Positions 1 to 5,656 of a stretch of 6,543 nucleotides of DNA are shown here, in pieces. The notes under the pieces are model-generated. The model did not search any database and was not told where the DNA came from. It saw nothing but the letters and a program-made list of their open reading frames with translations. The stretch is from an uncultured Archangium sp. GTDB lineage: Bacteria > Myxococcota > Myxococcia > Myxococcales > Myxococcaceae. The DNA lies in contig CAMLFP010000314.1 in NCBI GenBank assembly GCA_946479335.1, forward strand, positions 1-6,543, read 5' to 3'. Every line of letters begins with the position of its first letter. The stretch's first letter is position 1. A program made the position numbers and the translations under genes.

Positions 1-42
1 AAAACGAACGAGCCGCCCACCGATGTTCCGGAGGGCGGCTCG
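1..42 (-). terminator. Rho-independent terminator of the repeat lipoprotein gene
   Basis: A perfect 10-bp inverted repeat (CGAGCCGCCC at 9-18, GGGCGGCTCG at 33-42) can extend by three more pairs (20-22 with 29-31) beyond an A/A mismatch, leaving a 6-nt loop. Read on the minus strand it is followed at once by TTCGTTTT (8-1), a T-rich tail. The hairpin begins 23 nt after the TAA stop of the lipoprotein gene, which is where an intrinsic terminator is expected. On the plus strand no T-run follows the stem, so it is oriented for the minus-strand gene. Confidence 0.85.
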
Positions 43-65
43 GGTGAATCGTGCGGCGCTGACGG

Positions 66-3000
66 TTACGGCGTGAACGCCGTGTAGACGGTGCCGGTAC
101 CCATGCTGGTGTACGTGCACTGCGTCAGGTTCTGGAACTGCAGCGTTCCGACCACCCACAGCGCGTCGTAGGGGATGACGTTCACCTGCGTCGCGACCAG
201 CGAGCCACCGCAGTACACCTTCACCGTCGAGGTGACGTTCGAGCCCGAGTACGCGTGCACGCCGATGCCGTAGATGACGTTGAACTCCGGCGAGCTGATG
301 CGCATGTTCTCCGGGCCCACGCCGCCGATGTCGTCGCGGTCGAGGAACGGGTCGTCAGACGTGCCCGACGGGCCCCAGCTCTGGGTGTGTGAGTAGCTGT
401 TGTGGTTCCAGTTGTTGGCCCACGTGTCGTCTTCGAACGTCGCCTGGTCGATGGGGTTGGTCACGCTGCCGTGCGGGTGCGTGATGTAGAAGTCCATGTC
501 GGCGCCGGTGTTCCACGTCAGCTCCAGCCACAGGTCGCCGTTGGGCACCACGGTGATGGGCGTGGTGCAGCTGGCCGTCTCTCCGCCGGAGGTGACCGTG
601 AACTGCACGACGTGCGTGCCGATGGTGTCGGCGTCGTAGTTGGTCGAGGTGCAGCTCGAGGGCGCCGAGAACAGGCCGCTCGACGTGGTGGGCCGCGACT
701 GGATACCCCACGAGCAGGTGTTCGAGCCCTGCGACACCACCGAGACCGGCAGCGTCACCGAGGTGTTGGCGCCGACCGTCATCGGGCCGGGGCAGGTGGC
801 CGCCACGCACACGCCGTTGCTCGGCGGCGCGATGCCGTTGCCCACCAGCGGCACCGAGGTCACGAACGCAGGGCCCGTGGTCTGCAGCGTGATGTCGACG
901 TTGCCGTTGAAGGTGGCCTGCGAGTACGGCTTGAAGTTCACCGTGATGACGCGCTGACCACCCGCGGGGATGGTCGCTGCCGCCGGCACCGACACCAGCG
1001 AGAACTGCGGGCAGCCACCGGCGGTGGTGCAGGCGCCCGTGCCGTTGGCCGCGACGGCCGCGGCGGTCAGCACCGCGCCGCTGTAGGTCACCGGCGTCTG
1101 GCACGAGTTGTTGATGATGATGCTCTTGTTGGCCGACGCGCAGCCCTGCTTCACGTCACCGAAGTTCACCGGCACCGGCGAGATGGAGAGGCACGACGGC
1201 GAGAGCGTCGCCTGCAGGTTCACCTGACCCGAGTTCGACGTCGCGGTGGGCACCGCGAACACCACCGCTCCCGAGACCGGGGTCGCCACCGCGGGCGCGC
1301 CCACCGGCGAGAGCTGCACGGAGATGGTCGCGTCGGCGCCGGGCGCCAGCTGGATGTCGGTCGGCGGGCTCACCAGCGTGAACGACGGGTCGGTGCTGGC
1401 CGAGAGGTCGAAGCTGCTGAAGTAGCAGACGTCGCCCGGCTGCGTGCCGTTGTTGTGCAGCGTGAAGCTCTGGGTCAGCGCCGCGGAGCTGTTCACCAGC
1501 CCGAAGTCGAGCGTGGCCGGCGTCACCGTGTAGTCGCAGGGCGGGGCCTCCACGGCGTCGGCGGTGATGGTGATGTGCTTCTCCGGAGTCGCGAAGTCGT
1601 TGCTGTAGATGACGAGCTCGTACGACTTCGCGCCCGCCGTGCGGGGAATCAGGCGCACCGGCAGGTTGAGGCCCGTGCTGCTGGGCGAGATGCCCGTCGC
1701 CGGGTCGTACGCGGAGGTGTAGCCACCGGTGCAGGTGTCCGACGCCGCGTCGTAGTCACCGATGCACAGCTCGTTGGCCGCGCCGCTGGTCGCGGTGACG
1801 GTGTAGTTCTGCGTGTCGATGTGGAGGTTGAGGTTCAGGTCGATCGGCGTCACCTGGTTGCCGATGTTCGAGATGCGCAGCTGCCGCGTCGCCACCAGCG
1901 GCGTGGCGGAGGTCGGCGAGAAGCCCACGCGGCCGAAGGCCAGCGTCGGGTCAGGCACCACGCGGATGATGGGGCCGCCGCCGAAGCCCTTGAGGCCGAC
2001 GGTGAAGTTGGGCTGCGCCTCCAGGTCGGTGGCCGCCAGCAGCAGGCCCTGCTTCGAGCCGAACGCCGTCGGCTGGAAGTCGATGGAGATGACCGCCGTG
2101 CCCGACGCCCACGTGCCATCGCTGTTGCGCGTCGCAGCCGGCACCGTCACCGCGTCGGCGGTGTTGCGCACGAACGCCGGGTCATTGGTGCGGATGTTCG
2201 AGACGTTCACCACCACGCTGCACGCGTTCTGGAGCGTGATGGTGCCTTCCTTCGCCGTCGCCGGGGGCACCGCGCCGTACGAGAGGATGGTGCCCGAGGT
2301 ATCGGTGGGGCTGGGCACCCAGGTGAGGCACGAGGTGACGCCACGACCCAGCAACTGCACGTTCTTCTCCGGGCACGAGGCGCCGCGGCGCATCGACACC
2401 GTGCCGTTGTAGTCGCGCGGCTCGGTGGGCGAGAAGCGCAGCGTCAGCGTCGACGAGCCGCCCGCCGGCACCTGCAGCTGGCCGTTCTCGAGGCCGAGGA
2501 GGAAGTAGGTGTCGGCCGGGACGTCATTCACCGTGCCCGCGCTGAAGGTCGACGCGATGGCGCTCGTGTTGTTGATCTGCAGCGCGTAGTCGCTGGTGAC
2601 GCCGATGGGCAGCGCGCCGAAGTCGATGGAGTCGGGCAGGTCGCACGAGTCGGAGATGGCGCGGCCCTTGATGGACAACGGCGACGCATCGGCGAAGTCG
2701 GGGCGCAGCTCGAGGTTCGCGAAGTGGTCGACGAAAGCCTCCACGACCACGGGGGGCGTGAACGACACCGTCACCGTCGTCGCCTCAGTCGGCTGCAACG
2801 TCGCCTTGGGGTCGAACGTCAACGAGAACGCCGGGTAGTCACCCGAGGGGCGCGCGCCGTTGATGGAGACCGGCGAGCCGTCGATCTGCGCGAACTCCTC
2901 CATCGTGAAGATCGCGTTGCCGCCGTTGCGCACCACGAGGGCGGCGTCGCTGCGGCCGCCCATCGAGATGGTGCCGAAGTCGATGGCCGCGGAGCTGTCG

Positions 3001-3131
3001 ACGTGGGGCCCGGTGGCGTCGGTCCATTCCCATTGGACCTGACCCCTGGCGGACGTGACATGCGGGTCACGGCACTTACAACCGGCGAGCGACAAAACAG
3101 TAACAGCGATGACGAAACGGAGCTGGTTCAC
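66..3131 (-). CDS. Choice-of-anchor-D (ASH-type) repeat lipoprotein with DUF2135-like C-terminus
   Basis: Predicted surface or periplasmic lipoprotein of 1021 aa from the GTG at 3131; the function is unknown. Residues 1-18 form a short lipoprotein signal ending in the lipobox L15-A16-G17-C18, followed by Lys at +2. Six immunoglobulin-like repeats of the ASPM-SPD-2-Hydin/choice-of-anchor-D type follow. Each begins with an [IVL]xFG-like strand (aromatic at 52, 171, 285, 399, 543 and 657) and then a pattern such as 'LxNxG'. Residues about 865-979 resemble DUF2135/YfaP-like domains: an LxLTW strand, an acidic cluster (D931, D933, D934), GPE at 939-941, and a YGIGVHAYS strand. About 20 cysteines lie beyond the lipid anchor, fitting an oxidising extracytoplasmic site. 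The frame stays open to a TTG at 3194 (1042 aa), but that start would put 21 extra, arginine-rich residues before the signal, so GTG 3131 is preferred. No good Shine-Dalgarno precedes it. Such proteins are common in myxobacteria; an adhesion or matrix role is only a guess. Confidence 0.87.
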   Translation of the reverse strand: MNQLRFVIAVTVLSLAGCKCRDPHVTSARGQVQWEWTDATGPHVDSSAAIDFGTISMGGRSDAALVVRNGGNAIFTMEEFAQIDGSPVSINGARPSGDYPAFSLTFDPKATLQPTEATTVTVSFTPPVVVEAFVDHFANLELRPDFADASPLSIKGRAISDSCDLPDSIDFGALPIGVTSDYALQINNTSAIASTFSAGTVNDVPADTYFLLGLENGQLQVPAGGSSTLTLRFSPTEPRDYNGTVSMRRGASCPEKNVQLLGRGVTSCLTWVPSPTDTSGTILSYGAVPPATAKEGTITLQNACSVVVNVSNIRTNDPAFVRNTADAVTVPAATRNSDGTWASGTAVISIDFQPTAFGSKQGLLLAATDLEAQPNFTVGLKGFGGGPIIRVVPDPTLAFGRVGFSPTSATPLVATRQLRISNIGNQVTPIDLNLNLHIDTQNYTVTATSGAANELCIGDYDAASDTCTGGYTSAYDPATGISPSSTGLNLPVRLIPRTAGAKSYELVIYSNDFATPEKHITITADAVEAPPCDYTVTPATLDFGLVNSSAALTQSFTLHNNGTQPGDVCYFSSFDLSASTDPSFTLVSPPTDIQLAPGADATISVQLSPVGAPAVATPVSGAVVFAVPTATSNSGQVNLQATLSPSCLSISPVPVNFGDVKQGCASANKSIIINNSCQTPVTYSGAVLTAAAVAANGTGACTTAGGCPQFSLVSVPAAATIPAGGQRVITVNFKPYSQATFNGNVDITLQTTGPAFVTSVPLVGNGIAPPSNGVCVAATCPGPMTVGANTSVTLPVSVVSQGSNTCSWGIQSRPTTSSGLFSAPSSCTSTNYDADTIGTHVVQFTVTSGGETASCTTPITVVPNGDLWLELTWNTGADMDFYITHPHGSVTNPIDQATFEDDTWANNWNHNSYSHTQSWGPSGTSDDPFLDRDDIGGVGPENMRISSPEFNVIYGIGVHAYSGSNVTSTVKVYCGGSLVATQVNVIPYDALWVVGTLQFQNLTQCTYTSMGTGTVYTAFTP
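834..2984 (-). repeat. Six tandem ASH/choice-of-anchor-D protein repeats
   Basis: The aromatic residue of each repeat's opening 'FG' strand is encoded at about 2978, 2621, 2279, 1937, 1505 and 1163. The spacings are 119, 114, 114, 144 and 114 residues. The period is regular apart from the fourth unit, which is about 30 residues longer. The repeats are diverged in sequence and are visible at protein level, not as DNA repeats. Confidence 0.65.
3078..3131 (-). other. Lipoprotein signal peptide with LAGC lipobox
   Basis: Read from the GTG at 3131, the N-terminus has one early arginine, a hydrophobic run rich in V, I, A and L, and the lipobox L-A-G-C, with the lipidated cysteine at residue 18. 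The residue after it is Lys. This is the usual signal peptidase II arrangement. In Myxococcus, Lys at +2 has been associated with lipoproteins released to the extracellular matrix; applying that here is inference. Confidence 0.8.
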
Positions 3132-3139
3132 CCGGGTGG

Positions 3140-3168
3140 ATCTATTGCGGACGCGCCGTGTCACACAA
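3140..3168 (-). promoter_or_regulatory. Weak candidate promoter for the lipoprotein gene
   Basis: On the minus strand TTGTGT (3168-3163) is separated by 17 nt from ATAGAT (3145-3140), which lies just 8 nt before the GTG at 3131. The -35 fits sigma-70 moderately, the -10 only poorly. If used, transcription would begin at or next to the start codon and give a leaderless mRNA, which would fit the missing Shine-Dalgarno. The alternative is readthrough from the upstream genes. Confidence 0.2.
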
Positions 3169-3199
3169 GAGGGGGGGCCTGTCGTTTTTCTCAAGCCGT

Positions 3200-3245
3200 G
3201 AGGCGATGACCTCCCGCGATGTCACCGTATCGCCTCGACTTTTTT
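3200..3245 (+). terminator. Terminator-like hairpin with T-run, plus-strand orientation
   Basis: GAGGCGAT (3200-3207) and ATCGCCTC (3229-3236) form a perfect 8-bp stem with a 21-nt loop, followed on the plus strand by GAC and six T (3240-3245). A second GCGAT copy at 3216-3220 could pair with the same right arm in a shorter alternative hairpin. The genes on both sides run on the minus strand, where no T-run follows the stem. It therefore could stop only antisense transcription heading toward the GAF gene, or it is fortuitous. Confidence 0.3.
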
Positions 3246-3930
3246 ACAGCGCTGGCAGGTGTGCGGCGGCCTCGAGCGCCAGCGCGGCGACCATCGCGAC
3301 GCGTGGTGGGGTGAAGTGCGCGACGGCGCGCGCCTCCGCGTCGACGAGCCCTGCCACTTTCCCGGCGGCGTCGAGCACCGGCACGCACAGCTCGGAGCGC
3401 ACCTTCGGGTCGCACTCGTAATACGCGCCCCCCGCGTCGCGGTGCGCGGCGACGTCGCTGAGGTGCGCCGCGACCCCGCTGCGGGTGACGCGCACGTTGG
3501 TCGACTTCGTCTCGAACTCGGCGGTCAGGGGGAACTCCGCGCGGCTGGGGTCTCCGCAGTACGCGAGCTTCACGAGGCGGTCTCCGCGCACCTGGTAGAG
3601 CCCGAGCCACGCGGCGCCGGTCGCGGCGTGCGTGGCCTCCACCAGCGCGCGCAACGTCAGCAACGTGAAGGACGTCACCGGCGAGCGGCCACCCAGCGCG
3701 CGGCTCAGGTCCCAGGGCGTCGGGTCGAGCTCTTCGTGCAGCGTGCAGCTGCCGTCGGGCGAGAGCTTCGGCACCGTGAAGAGGTAGAGCTTGTCGAGCG
3801 CCGAGGGCGTCGCCGGGAGGCTGCGCTTCTTGGCTTCGTCGAGCACCGCCCACAGCGACTGCTGGGCCTCGCGGACGGCTCCGGCGTCGACGACGAGCTT
3901 CACCTGCGAGAGGAACGTGCGCGCGTCCAT
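3244..3930 (-). CDS. GAF domain-containing protein, fRMsr-like
   Basis: Predicted cytoplasmic protein of 228 aa from the ATG at 3930. A helical N-terminal part (about 1-85) precedes a GAF domain (about 89-226). The end of the domain carries C173-D174, R178-S179-E180, then L-C-V-P-V, and later LVDAEA (195-200). This is the signature seen in free methionine-(R)-sulfoxide reductases and related GAF proteins, where the cysteine of the 'CD' pair is catalytic. The second conserved cysteine context of that family (GVCG) is not visible; the matching stretch reads ETKSTNVRV. Other cysteines are C125 in AYCGDP and C182. Enzymatic activity is therefore uncertain, and a redox or ligand sensor is an alternative. 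The frame extends to a GTG at 3948, only 4 nt past the stop of the upstream isomerase gene (234 aa); neither start has a clear Shine-Dalgarno. Close spacing suggests co-transcription and possibly translational coupling with the isomerase. Stop is TAA. Confidence 0.85.
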   Translation of the reverse strand: MDARTFLSQVKLVVDAGAVREAQQSLWAVLDEAKKRSLPATPSALDKLYLFTVPKLSPDGSCTLHEELDPTPWDLSRALGGRSPVTSFTLLTLRALVEATHAATGAAWLGLYQVRGDRLVKLAYCGDPSRAEFPLTAEFETKSTNVRVTRSGVAAHLSDVAAHRDAGGAYYECDPKVRSELCVPVLDAAGKVAGLVDAEARAVAHFTPPRVAMVAALALEAAAHLPAL

Positions 3931-3952
3931 GGCGGGCGACGCTAGCACCGGC

Positions 3953-4936
3953 TCACAGCAGGTCTTGCACGTCGAGCAGCCCCAGCGCCTTGCCGCGCTC
4001 GTCGACCACCGGGAGCTGGTCGAGCTTGAGCTTGCGCATCATCGCCGCGGCGGTCTGCACGAACTCCCCGGGGCCGATGCAGCGCGGGCTGCGCGCCATC
4101 ACCGTCGACACCCGCTGCTTCAAGTCGAGCGCGTCTCGCTCGGCGAGGCGGCGGAGGTCGCCGTCGGTGAAGATGCCCACCAGCCGGCCCCTGGCGTCGA
4201 TGACGTTGGTGGCGCCCGGGCGGCCCGGCGTGCGGGTCATCACGCCCACCGCCTGCGCGAGGCTCGCGGTGTCGCGGACCAGCGGGTTCGCGTCGCCCGT
4301 GCGCATCACGTCGCGCACGCGCATCACCGCGCGGCCCAGCGCGCCGCCCGGGTGGTAGCGCGCGTAGTCGGCCTGCGAGAAGCCGCGGCGCCACGCCAGC
4401 GTCATCGCCAGAGCGTCGCACACCGCGTGCAGCGCCGCAGAAGAAGCGGTGGGCACCAGCCCCATCGGGCACGCCTCGTCGATGGGCCCCAGCTCCACGG
4501 TGATGTCGGCGCCCAGCCCCAGCGGAGACTGCGCGTCGCCGGTGAGCGCGATGACGGTGGCGCCCAGCGCCTTGAGCGACGGCAGCAACCGCACCACCTC
4601 GGCGCTGCGCCCGGAGTTGGAGAGCGCCACCACCACGTCGCCCTTCGTCACGCGGCCGAGGTCACCGTGTGCGGCCTCGGCGGGGTGGAGGAAGAGCGAA
4701 GGCACGCCGGTCGACGCCAGCGTGGCCGACAGCTTCTGCGCGATGAAGCCGGGCTTGCCGATGGCGGTGCACACCACGTGCGGAGCGGCGTCGAGCGCGT
4801 CGAGCGCGGCGAGGAAGCTGGGGCCGAGGCGCCTGGGGAGCGCGGCGATGGCGCGCGACTCCTGGGTCAGCACGTCTTTCGCGTAGGCCAACGTGCGCTT
4901 GGCGCGACCGGAGCTCATGGCGCGCGTCGTGTACAT
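3953..4936 (-). CDS. kdsD: Arabinose-5-phosphate isomerase, KpsF/GutQ/KdsD family
   Basis: Interconverts D-ribulose-5-phosphate and D-arabinose-5-phosphate in the cytoplasm, the first committed step toward Kdo for lipopolysaccharide. The 327-aa length matches E. coli KdsD (328). An N-terminal SIS domain (about 40-185) is followed by two CBS domains (about 205-265 and 275-327; IFTDGDLRR at 255-263). Recalled alignment to E. coli KdsD gives a constant offset of two, and the catalytic residues K59, E111, E152 and H193 correspond to K61, E113, E154 and H195 here (GKPG, SNSGRSAE, EACP, HPGGALGR). HPAEAAHGDLG at 84-94 is also typical. Two differences stand out: GKSG reads GKPG, and the SNSGES motif reads SNSGRS. 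The chosen start is the ATG at 4936; a second in-frame ATG lies at 4918, and neither has a strong Shine-Dalgarno. The gene is divergent from transaldolase and is followed within 4-22 nt by the GAF gene. A paralogue of GutQ or capsule KpsF type cannot be excluded. Confidence 0.93.
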   Translation of the reverse strand: MYTTRAMSSGRAKRTLAYAKDVLTQESRAIAALPRRLGPSFLAALDALDAAPHVVCTAIGKPGFIAQKLSATLASTGVPSLFLHPAEAAHGDLGRVTKGDVVVALSNSGRSAEVVRLLPSLKALGATVIALTGDAQSPLGLGADITVELGPIDEACPMGLVPTASSAALHAVCDALAMTLAWRRGFSQADYARYHPGGALGRAVMRVRDVMRTGDANPLVRDTASLAQAVGVMTRTPGRPGATNVIDARGRLVGIFTDGDLRRLAERDALDLKQRVSTVMARSPRCIGPGEFVQTAAAMMRKLKLDQLPVVDERGKALGLLDVQDLL

Positions 4937-4984
4937 CGGCTAGGCCGCCGCTTCATCACTTTCCCCCTCTGAAGGAGACCCCAC
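4937..4984. promoter_or_regulatory. Divergent intergenic region between isomerase and transaldolase
   Basis: Only 48 nt separate the two divergent start codons. Apart from the transaldolase ribosome binding site I see no convincing -35/-10 pair on either strand. At least one promoter probably lies within the opposite gene's 5' coding sequence, which would make the two transcripts overlap or share control. This is inference from spacing. Confidence 0.35.
4972..4977 (+). promoter_or_regulatory. Strong ribosome binding site of transaldolase
   Basis: AAGGAG is followed by a 7-nt spacer before the ATG at 4985. It is the best Shine-Dalgarno in the window; none of the other visible gene starts has one. 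It fixes the transaldolase start and suggests efficient translation. Confidence 0.85.
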
Positions 4985-5635
4985 ATGAAGTTCTTCATCG
5001 ACAGCGCCGACGTGAAGGAGATCCGCGCGGCTCACGACATGGGCGTGGTGGACGGCGTCACCACCAACCCGTCGCTCATCGCGAAGTCGGGCCGGCCTTT
5101 TGAAGAGGTCATCCGCGAGATCTGCACCATCGTCGACGGGCCGGTGTCGGCCGAGGCGGTGTCGCTGACCGCGCCGGAGCTCATCGCCGAGGGCGAGGCG
5201 CTGGCGAAGATCCACAAGAACATCGTGGTGAAGATCCCCATGGGGGTCGAGGGCGTGAAGGCGGTGAAGGCGCTGAGCGGCAAGGGCATCCGCACCAACG
5301 TGACGCTCATCTTCTCGGCGAACCAGGCGCTGCTGTGCGCGAAGGCCGGCGCGACCTACGTCTCGCCGTTCGTGGGCCGCCTCGACGACATCGGCCAGGT
5401 GGGGATGGACCTGATCAGCGACATCGTCACCATCTTCAAGAACTACGGCTTCAAGACCGAGGTGCTGGTCGCGTCGATCCGCAACCCGATTCACGTGCTC
5501 GACGCCGCGAAGCTGGGCGCGCACGTGGGCACGCTCCCGCTGTCGGTGATTCAGCAGCTGGCGAGCCACCCGCTGACCGACGCGGGCATCAAGAAGTTCC
5601 TCGCCGACTGGGAGAAGGTGCCGAAGGCGAAGTGA
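4985..5635 (+). CDS. tal: Transaldolase, small TalC/FSA-type subfamily
   Basis: Transfers a dihydroxyacetone unit between sedoheptulose-7-phosphate and glyceraldehyde-3-phosphate, giving erythrose-4-phosphate and fructose-6-phosphate in the non-oxidative pentose phosphate pathway. The 216-aa length and single TIM-barrel pattern fit the short TalC/MipB/FSA group. Visible active-site residues are D6, N28 (TTNPS), the Schiff-base lysine K83 (VVKIP) and S164 (VASIRNP). Relative to E. coli fructose-6-phosphate aldolase FsaA, Gln59 is Glu57 and Tyr131 is Phe129. Both match classical transaldolase TalB (Glu96, Phe178), as do the TLIFS (107-111) and SPFVGR (127-132) segments. This supports true transaldolase rather than aldolase activity. 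The start has a strong AAGGAG at 7 nt. It diverges from the arabinose-5-phosphate isomerase gene, which uses the same pentose-phosphate pool, and converges on the next gene 21 nt downstream with no clear terminator between. Confidence 0.95.
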   Translation: MKFFIDSADVKEIRAAHDMGVVDGVTTNPSLIAKSGRPFEEVIREICTIVDGPVSAEAVSLTAPELIAEGEALAKIHKNIVVKIPMGVEGVKAVKALSGKGIRTNVTLIFSANQALLCAKAGATYVSPFVGRLDDIGQVGMDLISDIVTIFKNYGFKTEVLVASIRNPIHVLDAAKLGAHVGTLPLSVIQQLASHPLTDAGIKKFLADWEKVPKAK

Positions 5636-5656
5636 CTCGCCTCCGGCACGTCGGGC

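Noticed and set aside
3132..3194. TTG at 3194 as the lipoprotein start
   Set aside because: It would place 21 arginine- and threonine-rich residues before the hydrophobic signal. The GGGAGG upstream is 15 nt away, too far for good use. The GTG at 3131 gives a standard lipoprotein signal.
402..3209. A 935-codon open frame on the plus strand, antisense to the lipoprotein gene
   Set aside because: Its translation is a low-complexity mix of R, V, G, A, D and H with no recognisable domain, as expected for the complementary frame of a G+C-rich gene. The minus strand here encodes a signal peptide, ordered repeats and a known-type C-terminal domain.
3791..4972. A 393-codon open frame on the plus strand across the isomerase gene
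   Set aside because: It is R/H/A/Q-rich, has no motifs, and lies opposite the well-supported KdsD with all catalytic residues; it is a codon-bias shadow.
4940..5569. A 209-codon minus-strand frame opposite transaldolase
   Set aside because: The translation is R/H/D/V-rich without domains, while the plus strand encodes a clear transaldolase with a strong ribosome binding site.
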